Shown here: positions 20,154 to 29,442 of the stretch, in pieces
How positions within the stretch are numbered: the first letter of the stretch is position 1
Layout: the number at the start of each line of letters is the position of its first letter
NCBI GenBank assembly: GCA_003135415.1
Contig: PLBP01000040.1
Span: 160-64,159, forward strand
Reading direction: 5' to 3'
DNA: 64,000 nt
Source: Hyphomicrobiales bacterium
Lineage (GTDB): Bacteria; Pseudomonadota; Alphaproteobacteria; Rhizobiales; Xanthobacteraceae
Notes under the pieces: model-generated
The model's database searches: none
Seen by the model: only the letters and a program-made list of their open reading frames with translations
Told to the model about the DNA's origin: nothing
Program-made: the position numbers and the translations under genes

Positions 20154-20609
20154 CTATTTTGCTGTCCACAGCGCCGAGCTTTGCGGCGTCTCCCACAACC
20201 GGATCGAGATGACACGCACGCCATGCGGCGCGAGTAACTCACCACTGACGCGCCCAAGCTCGGCGGCGATATTCTCAACCGTCGGATAGCCGCCGAGAAG
20301 ATAGACCGGCTTGCCGAGCCGCTTATTCGCCTCGATCACCGCTTTCACCGACGGTTCGTCGTCTTTCGCGGAGAGGATCGCCGTGTGGTCAAAATGCTGC
20401 TTGATCCAGCCGCCGACCGCGTCCTCGATCACGGAAAAATCGACGACGCGCCCGAGCGCGTCGAGTTTGTCGGCGGTGACCGAAATCTCGGCGGCGTAGC
20501 GGTGGCCGTGATAGGCCTTGCATACGCCCTCGTGGCCGGGGATGCGATGCATCGCGTCCCATTCCAGCCGTTGCACGATGGCGATTGATTTTGCGTTTTC
20601 GTTCGACAT
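20154..20609 (-). CDS. queD: 6-carboxy-5,6,7,8-tetrahydropterin synthase
   Basis: A 151-residue PTPS-family enzyme that makes 6-carboxytetrahydropterin for preQ0 and queuosine synthesis. Zinc ligands are H21, H34 and H36 (MHRIPGH, YHGHRY) and the catalytic cysteine is C30 in GVCKAYHGH. The second active-site block is VVDFSVIED and FDHTAIL. It is transcribed divergently from queE with just 34 bp between the two start codons, so the two queuosine genes share a control region. Confidence 0.92.
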   Translation of the reverse strand: MSNENAKSIAIVQRLEWDAMHRIPGHEGVCKAYHGHRYAAEISVTADKLDALGRVVDFSVIEDAVGGWIKQHFDHTAILSAKDDEPSVKAVIEANKRLGKPVYLLGGYPTVENIAAELGRVSGELLAPHGVRVISIRLWETPQSSALWTAK

Positions 20610-20643
20610 AGTTTGCTCTCAACCGGGTTCTAATCACGCTTCG

Positions 20644-21270
20644 ATGTACGCGGTCAAAGAGATATTCCTCACGCTGCAAGGGGAGGGCGCGCAAACCGGC
20701 CGCCGGGCCGTGTTCTGCCGTTTCGCCGGCTGCAATCTATGGTCCGGCCGCGAGGAGGACCGTGCGCGCGCGGTCTGCAAGTTCTGCGACACCGAATTCG
20801 TCGGCACCGACGGCACCAGGGGCGGCAAGTACACGGCGGAAGACCTCGCCCGGGCGATCGAGCAGGAATGGGGCGATGACCGCCATCACCGTTTCGTCGT
20901 GCTCACCGGCGGCGAGCCGCTATTGCAAATCGACGAGGCATTGATCGCGGCACTGCACGGCGTCGGCTTCGAGATCGCGGTCGAGACCAACGGCACCGTC
21001 GAGCCGCCCGCGGGCCTCGACTGGGTTTGCGTCAGCCCCAAGGCGGGCGCCGAGCTGGTCGTGCAGACGGGCAACGAGCTCAAGCTCGTGTTTCCGCAAC
21101 AAGGGGCTGCCCCCGAAGACTTCGCCGATCTTGCCTTCGAGAATTTTTCGCTACAGCCAATGGACGGGCCGAATGTCGGCGACAACACCGCGCAGGCAGT
21201 TGCTTATTGCATCAAACATCCGCAATGGCGCTTGAGTCTGCAGACCCACAAGGCGCTCGGCATCCGCTAG
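20644..21270 (+). CDS. queE: 7-carboxy-7-deazaguanine synthase
   Basis: A radical-SAM enzyme of 208 residues that turns carboxytetrahydropterin into 7-carboxy-7-deazaguanine. The cluster-binding cysteines are C30, C45 and C48, an exact CX14CX2C, the variant motif of one QueE group instead of CX3CX2C. GGEPLLQ follows as the SAM-binding GGE motif. The frame is open upstream across queD, but ATG 20644 (MYAVKEIFLTLQGEG) is the family start. Confidence 0.93.
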   Translation: MYAVKEIFLTLQGEGAQTGRRAVFCRFAGCNLWSGREEDRARAVCKFCDTEFVGTDGTRGGKYTAEDLARAIEQEWGDDRHHRFVVLTGGEPLLQIDEALIAALHGVGFEIAVETNGTVEPPAGLDWVCVSPKAGAELVVQTGNELKLVFPQQGAAPEDFADLAFENFSLQPMDGPNVGDNTAQAVAYCIKHPQWRLSLQTHKALGIR

Positions 21271-21275
21271 GCGGA

Positions 21276-21755
21276 TTATTCCCAATAGCCTGCCATCAAT
21301 TCCTGCGCCCATTTCGGCTCGCGAATCTCGCCGCGCGGGAGAAAGCCGCGCATCACCGGCTTGATGTCGAGCACCGGCGTGCCGTCGATGGCGTCGAGTC
21401 CCTGCACATAGAGAATGTTTTTCTCGGCCTTGAGCAACCGGCACATGGTGACGCTAAGCCGGTTCGGGCGATCCTTCGCGCGCTGCGCAAGAATTCCGGT
21501 GAGCGGCCAGTCTTCGCGCCCGCGCGAACGGCGGGCGCTGCGACAGGCTTTCGCCGGGTCGGCGCGGTCGAACAGGAACACGACCTCGATATGCAAAAAT
21601 TCCGACAGACCGAACACGGCGTCGGGCTCTAGCTCCTTTGCATCGAGTTCGATACGGGTCTCGATTCCATCCCAGCCGTCATCGATCGGCTCGTCGCGCG
21701 CGCTTCTGACAAAGCCGATGGGGCGGACGGTGAACTCTGGATATTCGCTATTCAT
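21276..21755 (-). CDS. trmO: TrmO/TsaA-family tRNA methyltransferase
   Basis: A 159-residue protein of the TsaA/TrmO family, which uses SAM to N6-methylate t6A at position 37 of some tRNAs. Typical features are the start YPEFTVRPIGFVRSAR and the block DIKPVMRGFLPRGE, plus NRLSVTMCRLL. Length fits the single beta-barrel domain without the C-terminal extension of the E. coli enzyme. It lies only 2 bp downstream of a small membrane ORF on the same strand. Confidence 0.85.
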   Translation of the reverse strand: MNSEYPEFTVRPIGFVRSARDEPIDDGWDGIETRIELDAKELEPDAVFGLSEFLHIEVVFLFDRADPAKACRSARRSRGREDWPLTGILAQRAKDRPNRLSVTMCRLLKAEKNILYVQGLDAIDGTPVLDIKPVMRGFLPRGEIREPKWAQELMAGYWE

Positions 21756-21757
21756 TG

Positions 21758-21901
21758 TCAGCTCTTACGTTTAAGGCGAAGAAGTTGGAGAACAAAAAAT
21801 AAGGTTGCTAAACAGATTATCACGCCGCACCCAACCCAAATCGCGAGATCACCTTCGGCTCGAAGAAGCAGGCCATATATATTTAGCTCTAAATGTCCCA
21901 T
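21758..21901 (-). CDS. 47-residue single-pass membrane protein (small ORF)
   Basis: An ATG at 21901 opens a 47-residue frame ending TGA at 21758-21760, immediately before trmO. It starts MGHLELNIYG, has one hydrophobic segment (about 20-41, WVGCGVIICLATLFFVLQLL) and ends with the positive tail RLKRKS. GGAGA precedes the ATG by eight bases. The topology signal, Shine-Dalgarno sequence and 2-bp spacing to trmO make it a credible gene despite its size. Function unknown. Confidence 0.55.
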   Translation of the reverse strand: MGHLELNIYGLLLRAEGDLAIWVGCGVIICLATLFFVLQLLRLKRKS

Positions 21902-22048
21902 CAGATTCGTCTCCAGTGGCATTGATTGGCCGCGCAAGCTCGGGTCAATTCAAAGCGGTCAATTTATTGATTGGGAGATTTGCGTCGGGCGCTTTCGCCT
22001 AGCAACGCACCTAACTCGAAGGGACAAAATTTTATTACGTGACGAAAT

Positions 22049-22900
22049 TTATCGCTTTAACCACGCAAGCAACGTCCGGCTCACCAAGTCGGCGGCGTCC
22101 TGCTGCACGAAATGATCGGCGCCGGGAATCGTGGTGATGGTCAAATCCGCATCGACCCAGTTCCACAGCCCATTCAAGCCGGTGGAAGCGAGCGCCTTGT
22201 CCTTGAGTCCATGGATGAGCAGCGTCGGCATCTTCACATGCACCGGCTCGCTGTCCCATACCCGATAGGGCTCGCGCGGATAATTCGCTTGATAGTAATG
22301 GAGCATCGCCTGCGGGTCGGAGCGCTTCATCGCCTCGAGATGCTTTGCCTTCGCGGCGGGGGCGCTGACCCAGTTGCCAAGGCGCTCGAGCGATATCTGT
22401 TTGTAGAATTCGGGGTTGAGGAAATTGCGGGCGTATTGGCTGTATCTCACCTGCTCGGCATTGGTCGCGAGCTCGCGCGCGAGCGAATAGGGGTGCGGCA
22501 TGTTGAGGATGGCGAGCTTCTCGACGAGTTCTGGCCGCCGCATCGCGATATTCCAGGCGGTGGCGCCACCCCAGTCATGGCCGACGACGACCGCGCTTTT
22601 CTCGCCTTGATCGGCGATCACCGCCGCGGCGTCGTCCACCAGCCGGTTGATGTTGTAGTTTTCCACGCCCTTCGGCTTGTCGCTAAGATTATAGCCGCGC
22701 ATGTCGAGGGCAGCGGAACGAAAGGATTTTGAAAGCGCCAGCATCTGGTGACGCCAGGTGAGCCAATAATCCGGGAATCCGTGCAGGAAGACGACGAGCG
22801 GGCCTGAGCCATAAAGCGCGTAGTGAATTTTCACGCCGTTGTTGTTGGCATAGCGATGTTCGGCCTTGTCTTCGAGCGCGAGCGCCTCGGCCTCGCTCAT
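22049..22900 (-). CDS. alpha/beta hydrolase, epoxide-hydrolase-like
   Basis: A 283-residue hydrolase. The oxyanion block FLHGFPDYWLTWRHQ and nucleophile motif GHDWGG (Asp nucleophile as in epoxide hydrolases and haloalkane dehalogenases) are clear; the catalytic His lies in GADHFVQQ near the C-terminus. ATG 22900 overlaps the stop of the upstream MaoC gene (ATGA), so the two are translationally coupled and probably share an acyl or lipid substrate context. No signal peptide. Confidence 0.9.
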   Translation of the reverse strand: MSEAEALALEDKAEHRYANNNGVKIHYALYGSGPLVVFLHGFPDYWLTWRHQMLALSKSFRSAALDMRGYNLSDKPKGVENYNINRLVDDAAAVIADQGEKSAVVVGHDWGGATAWNIAMRRPELVEKLAILNMPHPYSLARELATNAEQVRYSQYARNFLNPEFYKQISLERLGNWVSAPAAKAKHLEAMKRSDPQAMLHYYQANYPREPYRVWDSEPVHVKMPTLLIHGLKDKALASTGLNGLWNWVDADLTITTIPGADHFVQQDAADLVSRTLLAWLKR

Positions 22901-23373
22901 TGCAATACCGCCATCGTCAGCCACTCGGCGACGAGCGCGGGCTTTTTCGCGCCTTCGATCTCGACCGCCACCTCGTAGCGGAACATCACTTCTTTCGCGG
23001 CGCGCTCGTTCACTTCTTTTAGCTTGAAGCGGCCGCGGATCTTTCCGCCCGCCTTGACCGGCGAAATAAAGCGGATTTTGTCGAAGCCGTAATTGATGCC
23101 CATGGCGCGGCCTTCGATCGCCGGCATCACTTCGCCGCCGACGAGACTCAGGAGCGAGAGCGTGAGAAAGCCGTGCGCGATGGTGCCCCCGAACGGCGTC
23201 TCCTTCTTCGCGCGCACGGGATCGACGTGGATGAATTGGTGGTCGTGCGTCACGTCGGCGAAGCGGTCAATCATGTCCTGGCTCACCACGTGCCACTGCG
23301 AAACGCCGATTTCCTCGCCGATTTTCCCTTTCAGCTCGGCGACCGGAATCGCCGCCTTCTGCGGTGCGTTCAT
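22897..23373 (-). CDS. MaoC-family hydratase, NodN-like
   Basis: A 158-residue hotdog-fold hydratase. The hydratase active-site region reads FADVTHDHQFIHVDP followed by GGTIAHGFLTLSLL, matching the NodN branch of MaoC proteins; R-specific enoyl-CoA hydratases (PhaJ) belong to the same fold. It lies 49 bp downstream of the PHA synthase, so supplying (R)-3-hydroxyacyl-CoA for polymer synthesis is a reasonable inference, not shown by sequence alone. Confidence 0.85.
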   Translation of the reverse strand: MNAPQKAAIPVAELKGKIGEEIGVSQWHVVSQDMIDRFADVTHDHQFIHVDPVRAKKETPFGGTIAHGFLTLSLLSLVGGEVMPAIEGRAMGINYGFDKIRFISPVKAGGKIRGRFKLKEVNERAAKEVMFRYEVAVEIEGAKKPALVAEWLTMAVLQ

Positions 23374-23422
23374 GTTGAGCCCCTTATGCCAGCGATCTTT
23401 TCGAATGCAGGCGGCGTCTTCG

Positions 23423-25240
23423 TCAAGCGCGCACTTTGACGTAGCGCCCGGGCGCGTCCTCGATCGGCTTGAGCTTGCCCGCGCCCGGCGCGCGCGCGGC
23501 GACCCGCTCCTCGCCCATCGTCTTCACCCAGCCGAGCCAGTCGGTCCACCACGAGCCCTTGTGCTGCTCCGCTTCCGTGAGCCACGATTCGAGATCGCCA
23601 TTGGTCTCGCCTCCGGTCCAGTAACCGTATTTCGGCTTCAGCGGCGAATTGATGACGCCGGCGATGTGGCCGGAGCCCGCGAGCACGAACTTCACCGGCG
23701 CGCCAAAAAACCTGCTGCCGAGGAACACCGATTTCGCCGGCGCGATATGGTCCTCGCGGGTGGCGAGGTTGTAGATTGGGATGTTCACCTTGCCGAGGTC
23801 GATCCGCACATTGCCGATCGTCATCAATCCCTTCGAGAGTTTGTTTTCGAGGTAGCAATTGCGGAGATAAAACGAGTGGTTCGCCGCCGGCAGCCGCGTC
23901 GAATCCGAATTCCAGTACAAGAGGTCGAACGGGAAGGGCGACCTGCCACGCAAATAGTTGTTCACGACATAGGGCCAGACGAGATCGTTCGCCCTGAGCA
24001 TGTTGAAGGCGGTCGCCATTTTGCCGGCGTCGAGATAGCCGATCTCCTTCATGCGCCGTTCGATGCCGGCGATTTGGTCCTCGTCGACGAATACCTTGAG
24101 GTCGCCGGCATGGGTGAAATCGATTTGGGTGGTGAGGAGCGTCCCGCTCTTGATGCGATCGTCCGCTTTCGCCGCCATATAGCCGAGCGTGGTCGCGAGC
24201 AGCGTGCCGCCGACGCAATAGCCGACTGCGTGCGTACGCTGCTCGCCAGTCGCGTCCTCGATCCGGTCGAGCGCCGACAGAATACCGTCGCGCATGTAAT
24301 CCTCGAAGCTTTTTTCCGCGAGGCGACCGTCGGGATTGACCCAGGAAATCACGAACACGGTCAGGCCCTGATCGACCATCCACTTGATCAGGGATTTCTC
24401 CGGCGTGAGATCCAAGACATAGAACTTGTTGATCCAGGGCGGCACGATCAGGACCGGGATCGAGAACACGGTCTCGGTCGCGGGCGCGTATTGGATCAGC
24501 TGAATGAGATCGTTCTCGTAGATCACTTTGCCGGGACTAAGCGCGAGGTTCTTGCCGACCTCGAATTTGGAGGCGTCCGATTGACGGATTTTCAGCTCGC
24601 CGCCACCCGCCTCGATGTCTTCGGTCAGCATCTTCATGCCGCGCACGAGATTGTCGGCGTTCGACGAAAGCGTCTCGCGGAAGAGTTCCGGGTTGGTCAG
24701 CACGAAGTTCGAGGGCGAGATCGCGCCGGCAAGCTGGCGTACGTAAAAGTCGGCCTTGTGCTTGGTGTGATCGTTCAGGCTCTCGGCATCGCGGACCATC
24801 CGTTCGGCCCAGTTCGCGGTGATGAGATAGGCCTGCTTCATCGTGTCGAAGAAAGGGTTCGCCGACCAATCGGGATGAATGAATCGTTTGTCCTTGTCGC
24901 CGGGCGTCGCGATCGGCGTCGATTCCTCGCCGGAGAGCCGCCGCATGGTCTGCGCCCACAGCTCCATGTAGCCCTTCATCAGGCTCGATTGCGCTTCGAG
25001 CGTGCGCTTTGGATCGGACATCCAGTATTCGGCGACTTGGCCCAGCGTCTTCACCACGTCGGTGATTTCGCCCACCATGTCGTCGCGATTTTCGCCGGCC
25101 TCGCGCGGCTTCAAATAGGCGGCCATCGCCTTGCCGCCCTGCTCGATCAATTGGGCAATGTTCTTCGCGAGCTGATCGGCGTCGATCGCGCCCGGGGCGG
25201 GGGGGTCCAAATCGTTCTGGTCCATGTCCTTGCGGTCCAT
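23423..25240 (-). CDS. phaC: class I poly(3-hydroxyalkanoate) synthase
   Basis: A 605-residue PHA synthase that polymerises (R)-3-hydroxyacyl-CoA on granule surfaces. The lipase-like box is GYCVGG (340-345) with the acylation nucleophile C342; the catalytic Asp and His follow in the last third ([15 protein letters not shown]). Length is typical of class I, which needs no PhaE/PhaR partner. GGGAGG four bases before ATG 25240 decides the start over longer in-frame options. It is followed by the MaoC and hydrolase genes. Confidence 0.95.
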   Translation of the reverse strand: MDRKDMDQNDLDPPAPGAIDADQLAKNIAQLIEQGGKAMAAYLKPREAGENRDDMVGEITDVVKTLGQVAEYWMSDPKRTLEAQSSLMKGYMELWAQTMRRLSGEESTPIATPGDKDKRFIHPDWSANPFFDTMKQAYLITANWAERMVRDAESLNDHTKHKADFYVRQLAGAISPSNFVLTNPELFRETLSSNADNLVRGMKMLTEDIEAGGGELKIRQSDASKFEVGKNLALSPGKVIYENDLIQLIQYAPATETVFSIPVLIVPPWINKFYVLDLTPEKSLIKWMVDQGLTVFVISWVNPDGRLAEKSFEDYMRDGILSALDRIEDATGEQRTHAVGYCVGGTLLATTLGYMAAKADDRIKSGTLLTTQIDFTHAGDLKVFVDEDQIAGIERRMKEIGYLDAGKMATAFNMLRANDLVWPYVVNNYLRGRSPFPFDLLYWNSDSTRLPAANHSFYLRNCYLENKLSKGLMTIGNVRIDLGKVNIPIYNLATREDHIAPAKSVFLGSRFFGAPVKFVLAGSGHIAGVINSPLKPKYGYWTGGETNGDLESWLTEAEQHKGSWWTDWLGWVKTMGEERVAARAPGAGKLKPIEDAPGRYVKVRA

Positions 25241-25370
25241 CGGTCCTCCCTTGACACCGGAACTTAACCTTCGTTCTTGCCGGCACTCGTCCGCTGACCG
25301 CGCTTCCGCCATAATATGCGCCGAAATAGCCCTAAACCAAAGGCTTAGGTGGGGTCGAAAGGGAATCCGC

Positions 25371-25679
25371 GTGCGCGATTTTTTGCTTCGCAAAATACTG
25401 GGAATGCGGGCTCCTTTGGCCCTCGTCTTGGGCGCGTTTCTCGCCCTTTTGTTGGCGGGCTGCGCCGGCGAGGTGCCGGTGCCCTTCCTCAATGCCGCAC
25501 TGCCGCCCGCGCCCCCCGGCCCCGCGCCCGACTACCCCTCGATCGCACCGCCGGTGGTGGAGGGGACCCGCATCCCGGTCATGACCCAGGCCGAGCGGGA
25601 GGCCATGGAGGCCCAGCTCAAGAAGCTGGTCTCGGACCGCGAAGGCTCGGTCAAAAAGACGATCGATAAGAGCAATTAA
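25371..25679 (+). CDS. small predicted lipoprotein
   Basis: From GTG 25371 (AAAGGGA upstream) about 102 residues; a second possible start is ATG 25404. The signal segment [16 protein letters not shown] ends in a lipobox with the modified Cys, so it is membrane-anchored by lipid. The mature part has a Pro-rich stretch ([12 protein letters not shown]) and a charged helix ([14 protein letters not shown]). It is divergent from phaC over a 130-bp shared control region. No known family. Confidence 0.75.
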   Translation: MRDFLLRKILGMRAPLALVLGAFLALLLAGCAGEVPVPFLNAALPPAPPGPAPDYPSIAPPVVEGTRIPVMTQAEREAMEAQLKKLVSDREGSVKKTIDKSN

Positions 25680-25765
25680 TAGAAAAGATGGCGCTAAAGG
25701 CTTACCGTGTCATCGTGAAGTGCTAAAACGCTCGCGGTTTCGCTGATTGCCCCGAGGCATATGAG

Positions 25766-26986
25766 ATGGCCCCCGATTTTCACCGCATCCGGCGCCTTCC
25801 GCCCTACGTTTTCGAGGGCGTGAACCGCGTCAAAGCCGCCGCGCGCAACCAGGGCGATGACATCATCGACCTCGGTATGGGCAATCCGGATCTGCCGGCG
25901 CCCTTGCACGTCGTCGAGAAGCTGAAGGAGACGATCGGCAGGCCGCACACCGATCGCTACTCCTCCTCGAAGGGAATTCCCGGGCTGCGCAAGGCGCAAG
26001 CCGCCTATTACGGCCGGCGCTTCGGCGTGAAGCTCGATCCCGAGACGCAGATTTGCGTGACGCTCGGCTCCAAGGAAGGCTTCGCCAACATGGCGCAGGC
26101 GATCACCGCGCCCGGCGACCTCGTGCTGGTGCCCAATCCGAGCTATCCGATTCATGCGTTCGGCTTTCTCATGGCCGGCGGCGTCATCCGCTCGGTGCCG
26201 AGCGAACCGGGGCCGGACTTTTTCTATTCGCTCGAGCGCGGGGTCATCCATTCGATCCCGCGGCCGATCGCGCTGATCGTCTGCTACCCCTCGAACCCGA
26301 CTGCCTGCGTCGCCGACCTCGACTTCTATCGCGACGTTGTCGCGTTTGCGAAGAAGCATGAGCTGCTGGTGCTGTCAGACCTTGCCTATGCCGAGGTCTA
26401 TTTCGGCAACGATCCGCCGCCCTCGATTCTGCAAGTGCCGGGCGCGATGGATGTGGCGGTCGAGTTTACTTCGATGTCGAAGACGTTCTCGATGCCCGGT
26501 TGGCGCGTCGGCTTCGCCGTCGGCAACGAGCGGCTGATCTCGGCGCTCACCCGCGTCAAATCCTACCTCGACTACGGCGCCTTCACGCCGGTGCAGGTGG
26601 CGGCGACCGCGGCGCTGAACGGGCCGGAGGATTGCATCGTTGAGATGCGCGCGACCTATAAGCGCCGCCGCGATGCGTTGGTCGACAGCTTCTCCCGCGC
26701 CGGCTGGCCGATTCCGGCGCCGAAGGCTTCGATGTTCGCCTGGACGCCGATGCCGGAGCGGTTTCAATCGCTCGGCAGCTTGGAGTTCTCGAAGTTGTTG
26801 GTGGAAAACGCAGGCATCGCCGTTTCGCCCGGCGTCGGCTTCGGCGAGCACGGCGAGGGCTTCGTGCGCATCGCGCTCGTGGAGAACGAGCAGCGCATCC
26901 GCCAGGCTGCGCGCAACTTGCGCCGCTTCCTCGACTCGGCCGATAAGCTCCTCCACAACGTCGTCCCGCTGCAAGCGCGGCGATAG
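25766..26986 (+). CDS. class I/II aminotransferase (AlaC / LL-DAP aminotransferase-like)
   Basis: A 406-residue PLP fold-type I aminotransferase. The PLP lysine is in SMSKTFSMPGWRVGF; upstream are IDLGMGNPDLP, YPSNPTA and the conserved LSDLAYAEVYF. Proteins of this subgroup are annotated either as LL-diaminopimelate aminotransferases or as glutamate-pyruvate aminotransferases (AlaC). It lies 25 bp upstream of hom, in the order usual for this group, which fits amino-acid synthesis. Confidence 0.88.
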   Translation: MAPDFHRIRRLPPYVFEGVNRVKAAARNQGDDIIDLGMGNPDLPAPLHVVEKLKETIGRPHTDRYSSSKGIPGLRKAQAAYYGRRFGVKLDPETQICVTLGSKEGFANMAQAITAPGDLVLVPNPSYPIHAFGFLMAGGVIRSVPSEPGPDFFYSLERGVIHSIPRPIALIVCYPSNPTACVADLDFYRDVVAFAKKHELLVLSDLAYAEVYFGNDPPPSILQVPGAMDVAVEFTSMSKTFSMPGWRVGFAVGNERLISALTRVKSYLDYGAFTPVQVAATAALNGPEDCIVEMRATYKRRRDALVDSFSRAGWPIPAPKASMFAWTPMPERFQSLGSLEFSKLLVENAGIAVSPGVGFGEHGEGFVRIALVENEQRIRQAARNLRRFLDSADKLLHNVVPLQARR

Positions 26987-27011
26987 CCGGCGCATTTTCG
27001 GTCACGCGATC

Positions 27012-28334
27012 ATGGTCGAGCCGCTCAAGCTGGGTCTCGCCGGCCTCGGAACGGTCGGCTCGGCGGTGGTGCGCATGCTGCACCGCTCGCGCGCGGAGCT
27101 TGAAACCCGCGCCGGCCGGCCGATCGAGCTTGTTGCCTATGCCTCGAAGGATCCGCCCAAGGACAACACGATCGACCTCTCGAGCCTTCGCAAGCTCGCC
27201 GATCCCATTGCGCTCGCACGCGATCCCGGCATCGACATCTTCGTCGAACTGATGGGCGGCGAGGGCGATCCGGCCAAGAGCGCGATCGAGGCGGCGTTTG
27301 GCGCGGGCAAAGGCGTCGTTACCGCGAACAAAGCGTTGATCGCGAAGCACGGCGTTCGGCTGGCGAAATTCGCGGAGGAAAAACGCGCGCCGTTTTCCTT
27401 CGAGGCTGCGGTCGCCGGCGGCATTCCGATCGTCAAGACCTTGCGTGAGGGTCTGGGCGGCGCCCGCATCTCGCGCGTCTATGGAATCCTGAACGGCACC
27501 TGCAACTACATTCTGACGCGGATGGAGAAGGAAGGACGCTCCTTCGCCGATTGCCTGAAGGAAGCGCAAAAGCTCGGCTATGCCGAGGCGGACCCGTCCT
27601 TCGACATCGGCGGCTTCGACACCGCCCACAAGATCGCGATCCTGACGAGCCTCGCCTTCGGCACCGAAATCGATGCCGACGCCATCCACATCGAGGGCAT
27701 CGAACAGGTTTCGCTCGCCGATTTGGAAGCGGCCGACGAGCTCGGCTATCGCGTCAAGCTCCTGGGCGTGGCGCAACGCACCGAGACCGGCATCGAGCAG
27801 CGCGTGCATCCGACCATGGTGCCAAAGGGCTCGGTCATCGCCGAGATCGACGGCGTGTTGAACGCGGTCGCGGTCGATTCCGACATGATGGGGCTCACCC
27901 TCGTCGGCCCCGGCGCGGGGGGCGATGCCACCTCCTCGGCGGTGGTCGCCGACATCGTCGATCTTGCCGCCGGCCGCAAGGTGTTCCCGTTTGGCCGCCC
28001 GGTCGCTAAGCTCGGCAAGCTCTCGCGCGCGCCGATGCAGCGCCACGAAGGCGGTTACTACATCCGGCTCGCGGCGCTCGACCGGCCAGGGACCGCCGCG
28101 ACCATCGCGCGGCGCATGGCCGACGAAAACATCTCGCTCGAATCGATCATGCAGCGGCGCAAGAAATCGCGCCCGCATGGCGGCGACGACCCGAAGAGCG
28201 CCGCGGCACCCGCCTCCGTCGTGCTCATCACCTATGCGACGAGCGAGGACGCGGTGCGCCGCGCGCTCGCCGCGATCGAGAAGGAAGGCGTGCTCGCCGA
28301 GCGTCCTCAGGTGATCCGTATTGAAAAAAGCTGA
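27012..28334 (+). CDS. hom: homoserine dehydrogenase
   Basis: A 440-residue enzyme reducing aspartate semialdehyde to homoserine for threonine and methionine synthesis. NAD-binding GLGTVGSAV begins near residue 10; VTANKALIAKHG and the catalytic-domain block GILNGTCNYILTRM, then YAEADPSFDIGG, follow. The C-terminal 90 residues form an ACT domain (RLAALDRPGTAATIARRM), the site of threonine feedback inhibition. The true start is ATG 27012; the frame is open upstream inside the aminotransferase gene. Confidence 0.96.
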   Translation: MVEPLKLGLAGLGTVGSAVVRMLHRSRAELETRAGRPIELVAYASKDPPKDNTIDLSSLRKLADPIALARDPGIDIFVELMGGEGDPAKSAIEAAFGAGKGVVTANKALIAKHGVRLAKFAEEKRAPFSFEAAVAGGIPIVKTLREGLGGARISRVYGILNGTCNYILTRMEKEGRSFADCLKEAQKLGYAEADPSFDIGGFDTAHKIAILTSLAFGTEIDADAIHIEGIEQVSLADLEAADELGYRVKLLGVAQRTETGIEQRVHPTMVPKGSVIAEIDGVLNAVAVDSDMMGLTLVGPGAGGDATSSAVVADIVDLAAGRKVFPFGRPVAKLGKLSRAPMQRHEGGYYIRLAALDRPGTAATIARRMADENISLESIMQRRKKSRPHGGDDPKSAAAPASVVLITYATSEDAVRRALAAIEKEGVLAERPQVIRIEKS

Positions 28335-28436
28335 TATGCTTTGCAATACCGTCTTGGAACTTCGTCATCCTGAGCGCCACAACGCTAGCTTTGAGGGATG
28401 AAGGGGAGACTTTAAAAAATGTCCGGGGAAGACCGA

Positions 28437-29435
28437 ATGTCCACGCCGATTACCGTCCAGCCGAGCCTTGCGATAGAGCGCGTTCTCACGATCGAAATCG
28501 TGCGCGTCACCGAGCGCGCGGCGGTCGCGGCGGCGCGCCTGCGCGGGCGCGGCCACGAGAAGGCGGCCGACCAGGCGGCGGTCGACGCCATGCGCCGCGA
28601 GCTCAATAATCTGCCGATCGACGGCACCGTGGTGATCGGCGAGGGCGAGCGCGACGAGGCGCCGATGCTGTTCATCGGCGAGAGGGTCGGCAACAACCAT
28701 GGACCGAAGGTCGACATCGCCGTCGATCCGTTGGAGGGCACCACGCTCTGCGCCAAGAACATGCAGGGCGCGATCGCGGTGATGGCGATGGCCGAGGGCG
28801 GCACCTTGCTGAACGCCCCCGACGTCTACATGGAAAAGATCGCGATCGGCCCCGGCTATCCCAAAGGCGTCGTCGATCTCGACGCTAGCCCTGAGGAAAA
28901 TATTCGCGCGCTCGCCAAGGCCAAGGGCGTGAAGCCTGAAGAGATCTGCGTGCTCGTGCTCGACCGGCCGCGGCACTCCGAGCTAATCACCGCGGTGCGC
29001 AAGACGGGGGCCGCCGTGCGACTGATCACCGACGGTGATGTCGCCGGTGTCATCCACACCGCGGATTCCGAGAACACCGGCATCGATATTTACATCGGCA
29101 TCGGCGGCGCGCCCGAGGGCGTGCTGGCGTCGGCGGCGTTGCGTTGCATCGGCGGGCAGATGCAGGGCCGGCTCATCCTCGACTCCGACGAGAAGAAGAA
29201 GCGGGCCGCCGCCATGGGCGTCAAGGATCCGAAGAAGAAATACGACATGCACGACATGGTGCGCGGCGATTGTCTCGTCTCCGCCACCGGCGTCACCGAC
29301 GGCTCGCTCCTGCGCGGCGTGCGGTTCGCCAAAGACCGCATCTACACCCATACCGTGGTGATGCGCTCGGTCACCGGCACCGTGCGCTGGATCGATGCCG
29401 AGCACCGCGATCTGAAGAAGTTTCATCTGGATTGA
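28437..29435 (+). CDS. glpX: class II fructose-1,6-bisphosphatase
   Basis: A 332-residue GlpX-type phosphatase of gluconeogenesis; metal-dependent and cytosolic. Family blocks include GTVVIGEGERDEAPML and DIAVDPLEGTTLCA for the metal and substrate sites, and DGDVAGVI. ATG 28437 has GGGGAAG six bases upstream and matches the usual MSTPI start; an ATG 18 bp earlier (28419) is possible. The order hom-glpX-recJ is commonly conserved in Hyphomicrobiales. Confidence 0.95.
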   Translation: MSTPITVQPSLAIERVLTIEIVRVTERAAVAAARLRGRGHEKAADQAAVDAMRRELNNLPIDGTVVIGEGERDEAPMLFIGERVGNNHGPKVDIAVDPLEGTTLCAKNMQGAIAVMAMAEGGTLLNAPDVYMEKIAIGPGYPKGVVDLDASPEENIRALAKAKGVKPEEICVLVLDRPRHSELITAVRKTGAAVRLITDGDVAGVIHTADSENTGIDIYIGIGGAPEGVLASAALRCIGGQMQGRLILDSDEKKKRAAAMGVKDPKKKYDMHDMVRGDCLVSATGVTDGSLLRGVRFAKDRIYTHTVVMRSVTGTVRWIDAEHRDLKKFHLD

Positions 29436-29442
29436 ATCGGAT

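Noticed and set aside
23093-25267. 724-codon plus-strand frame opposite phaC
   Set aside because: Shadow of phaC and MaoC codons; no domain pattern, while phaC has its box and ribosome site.
26583-28346. 587-codon leftward frame opposite hom
   Set aside because: Antisense shadow of the aminotransferase and hom genes.
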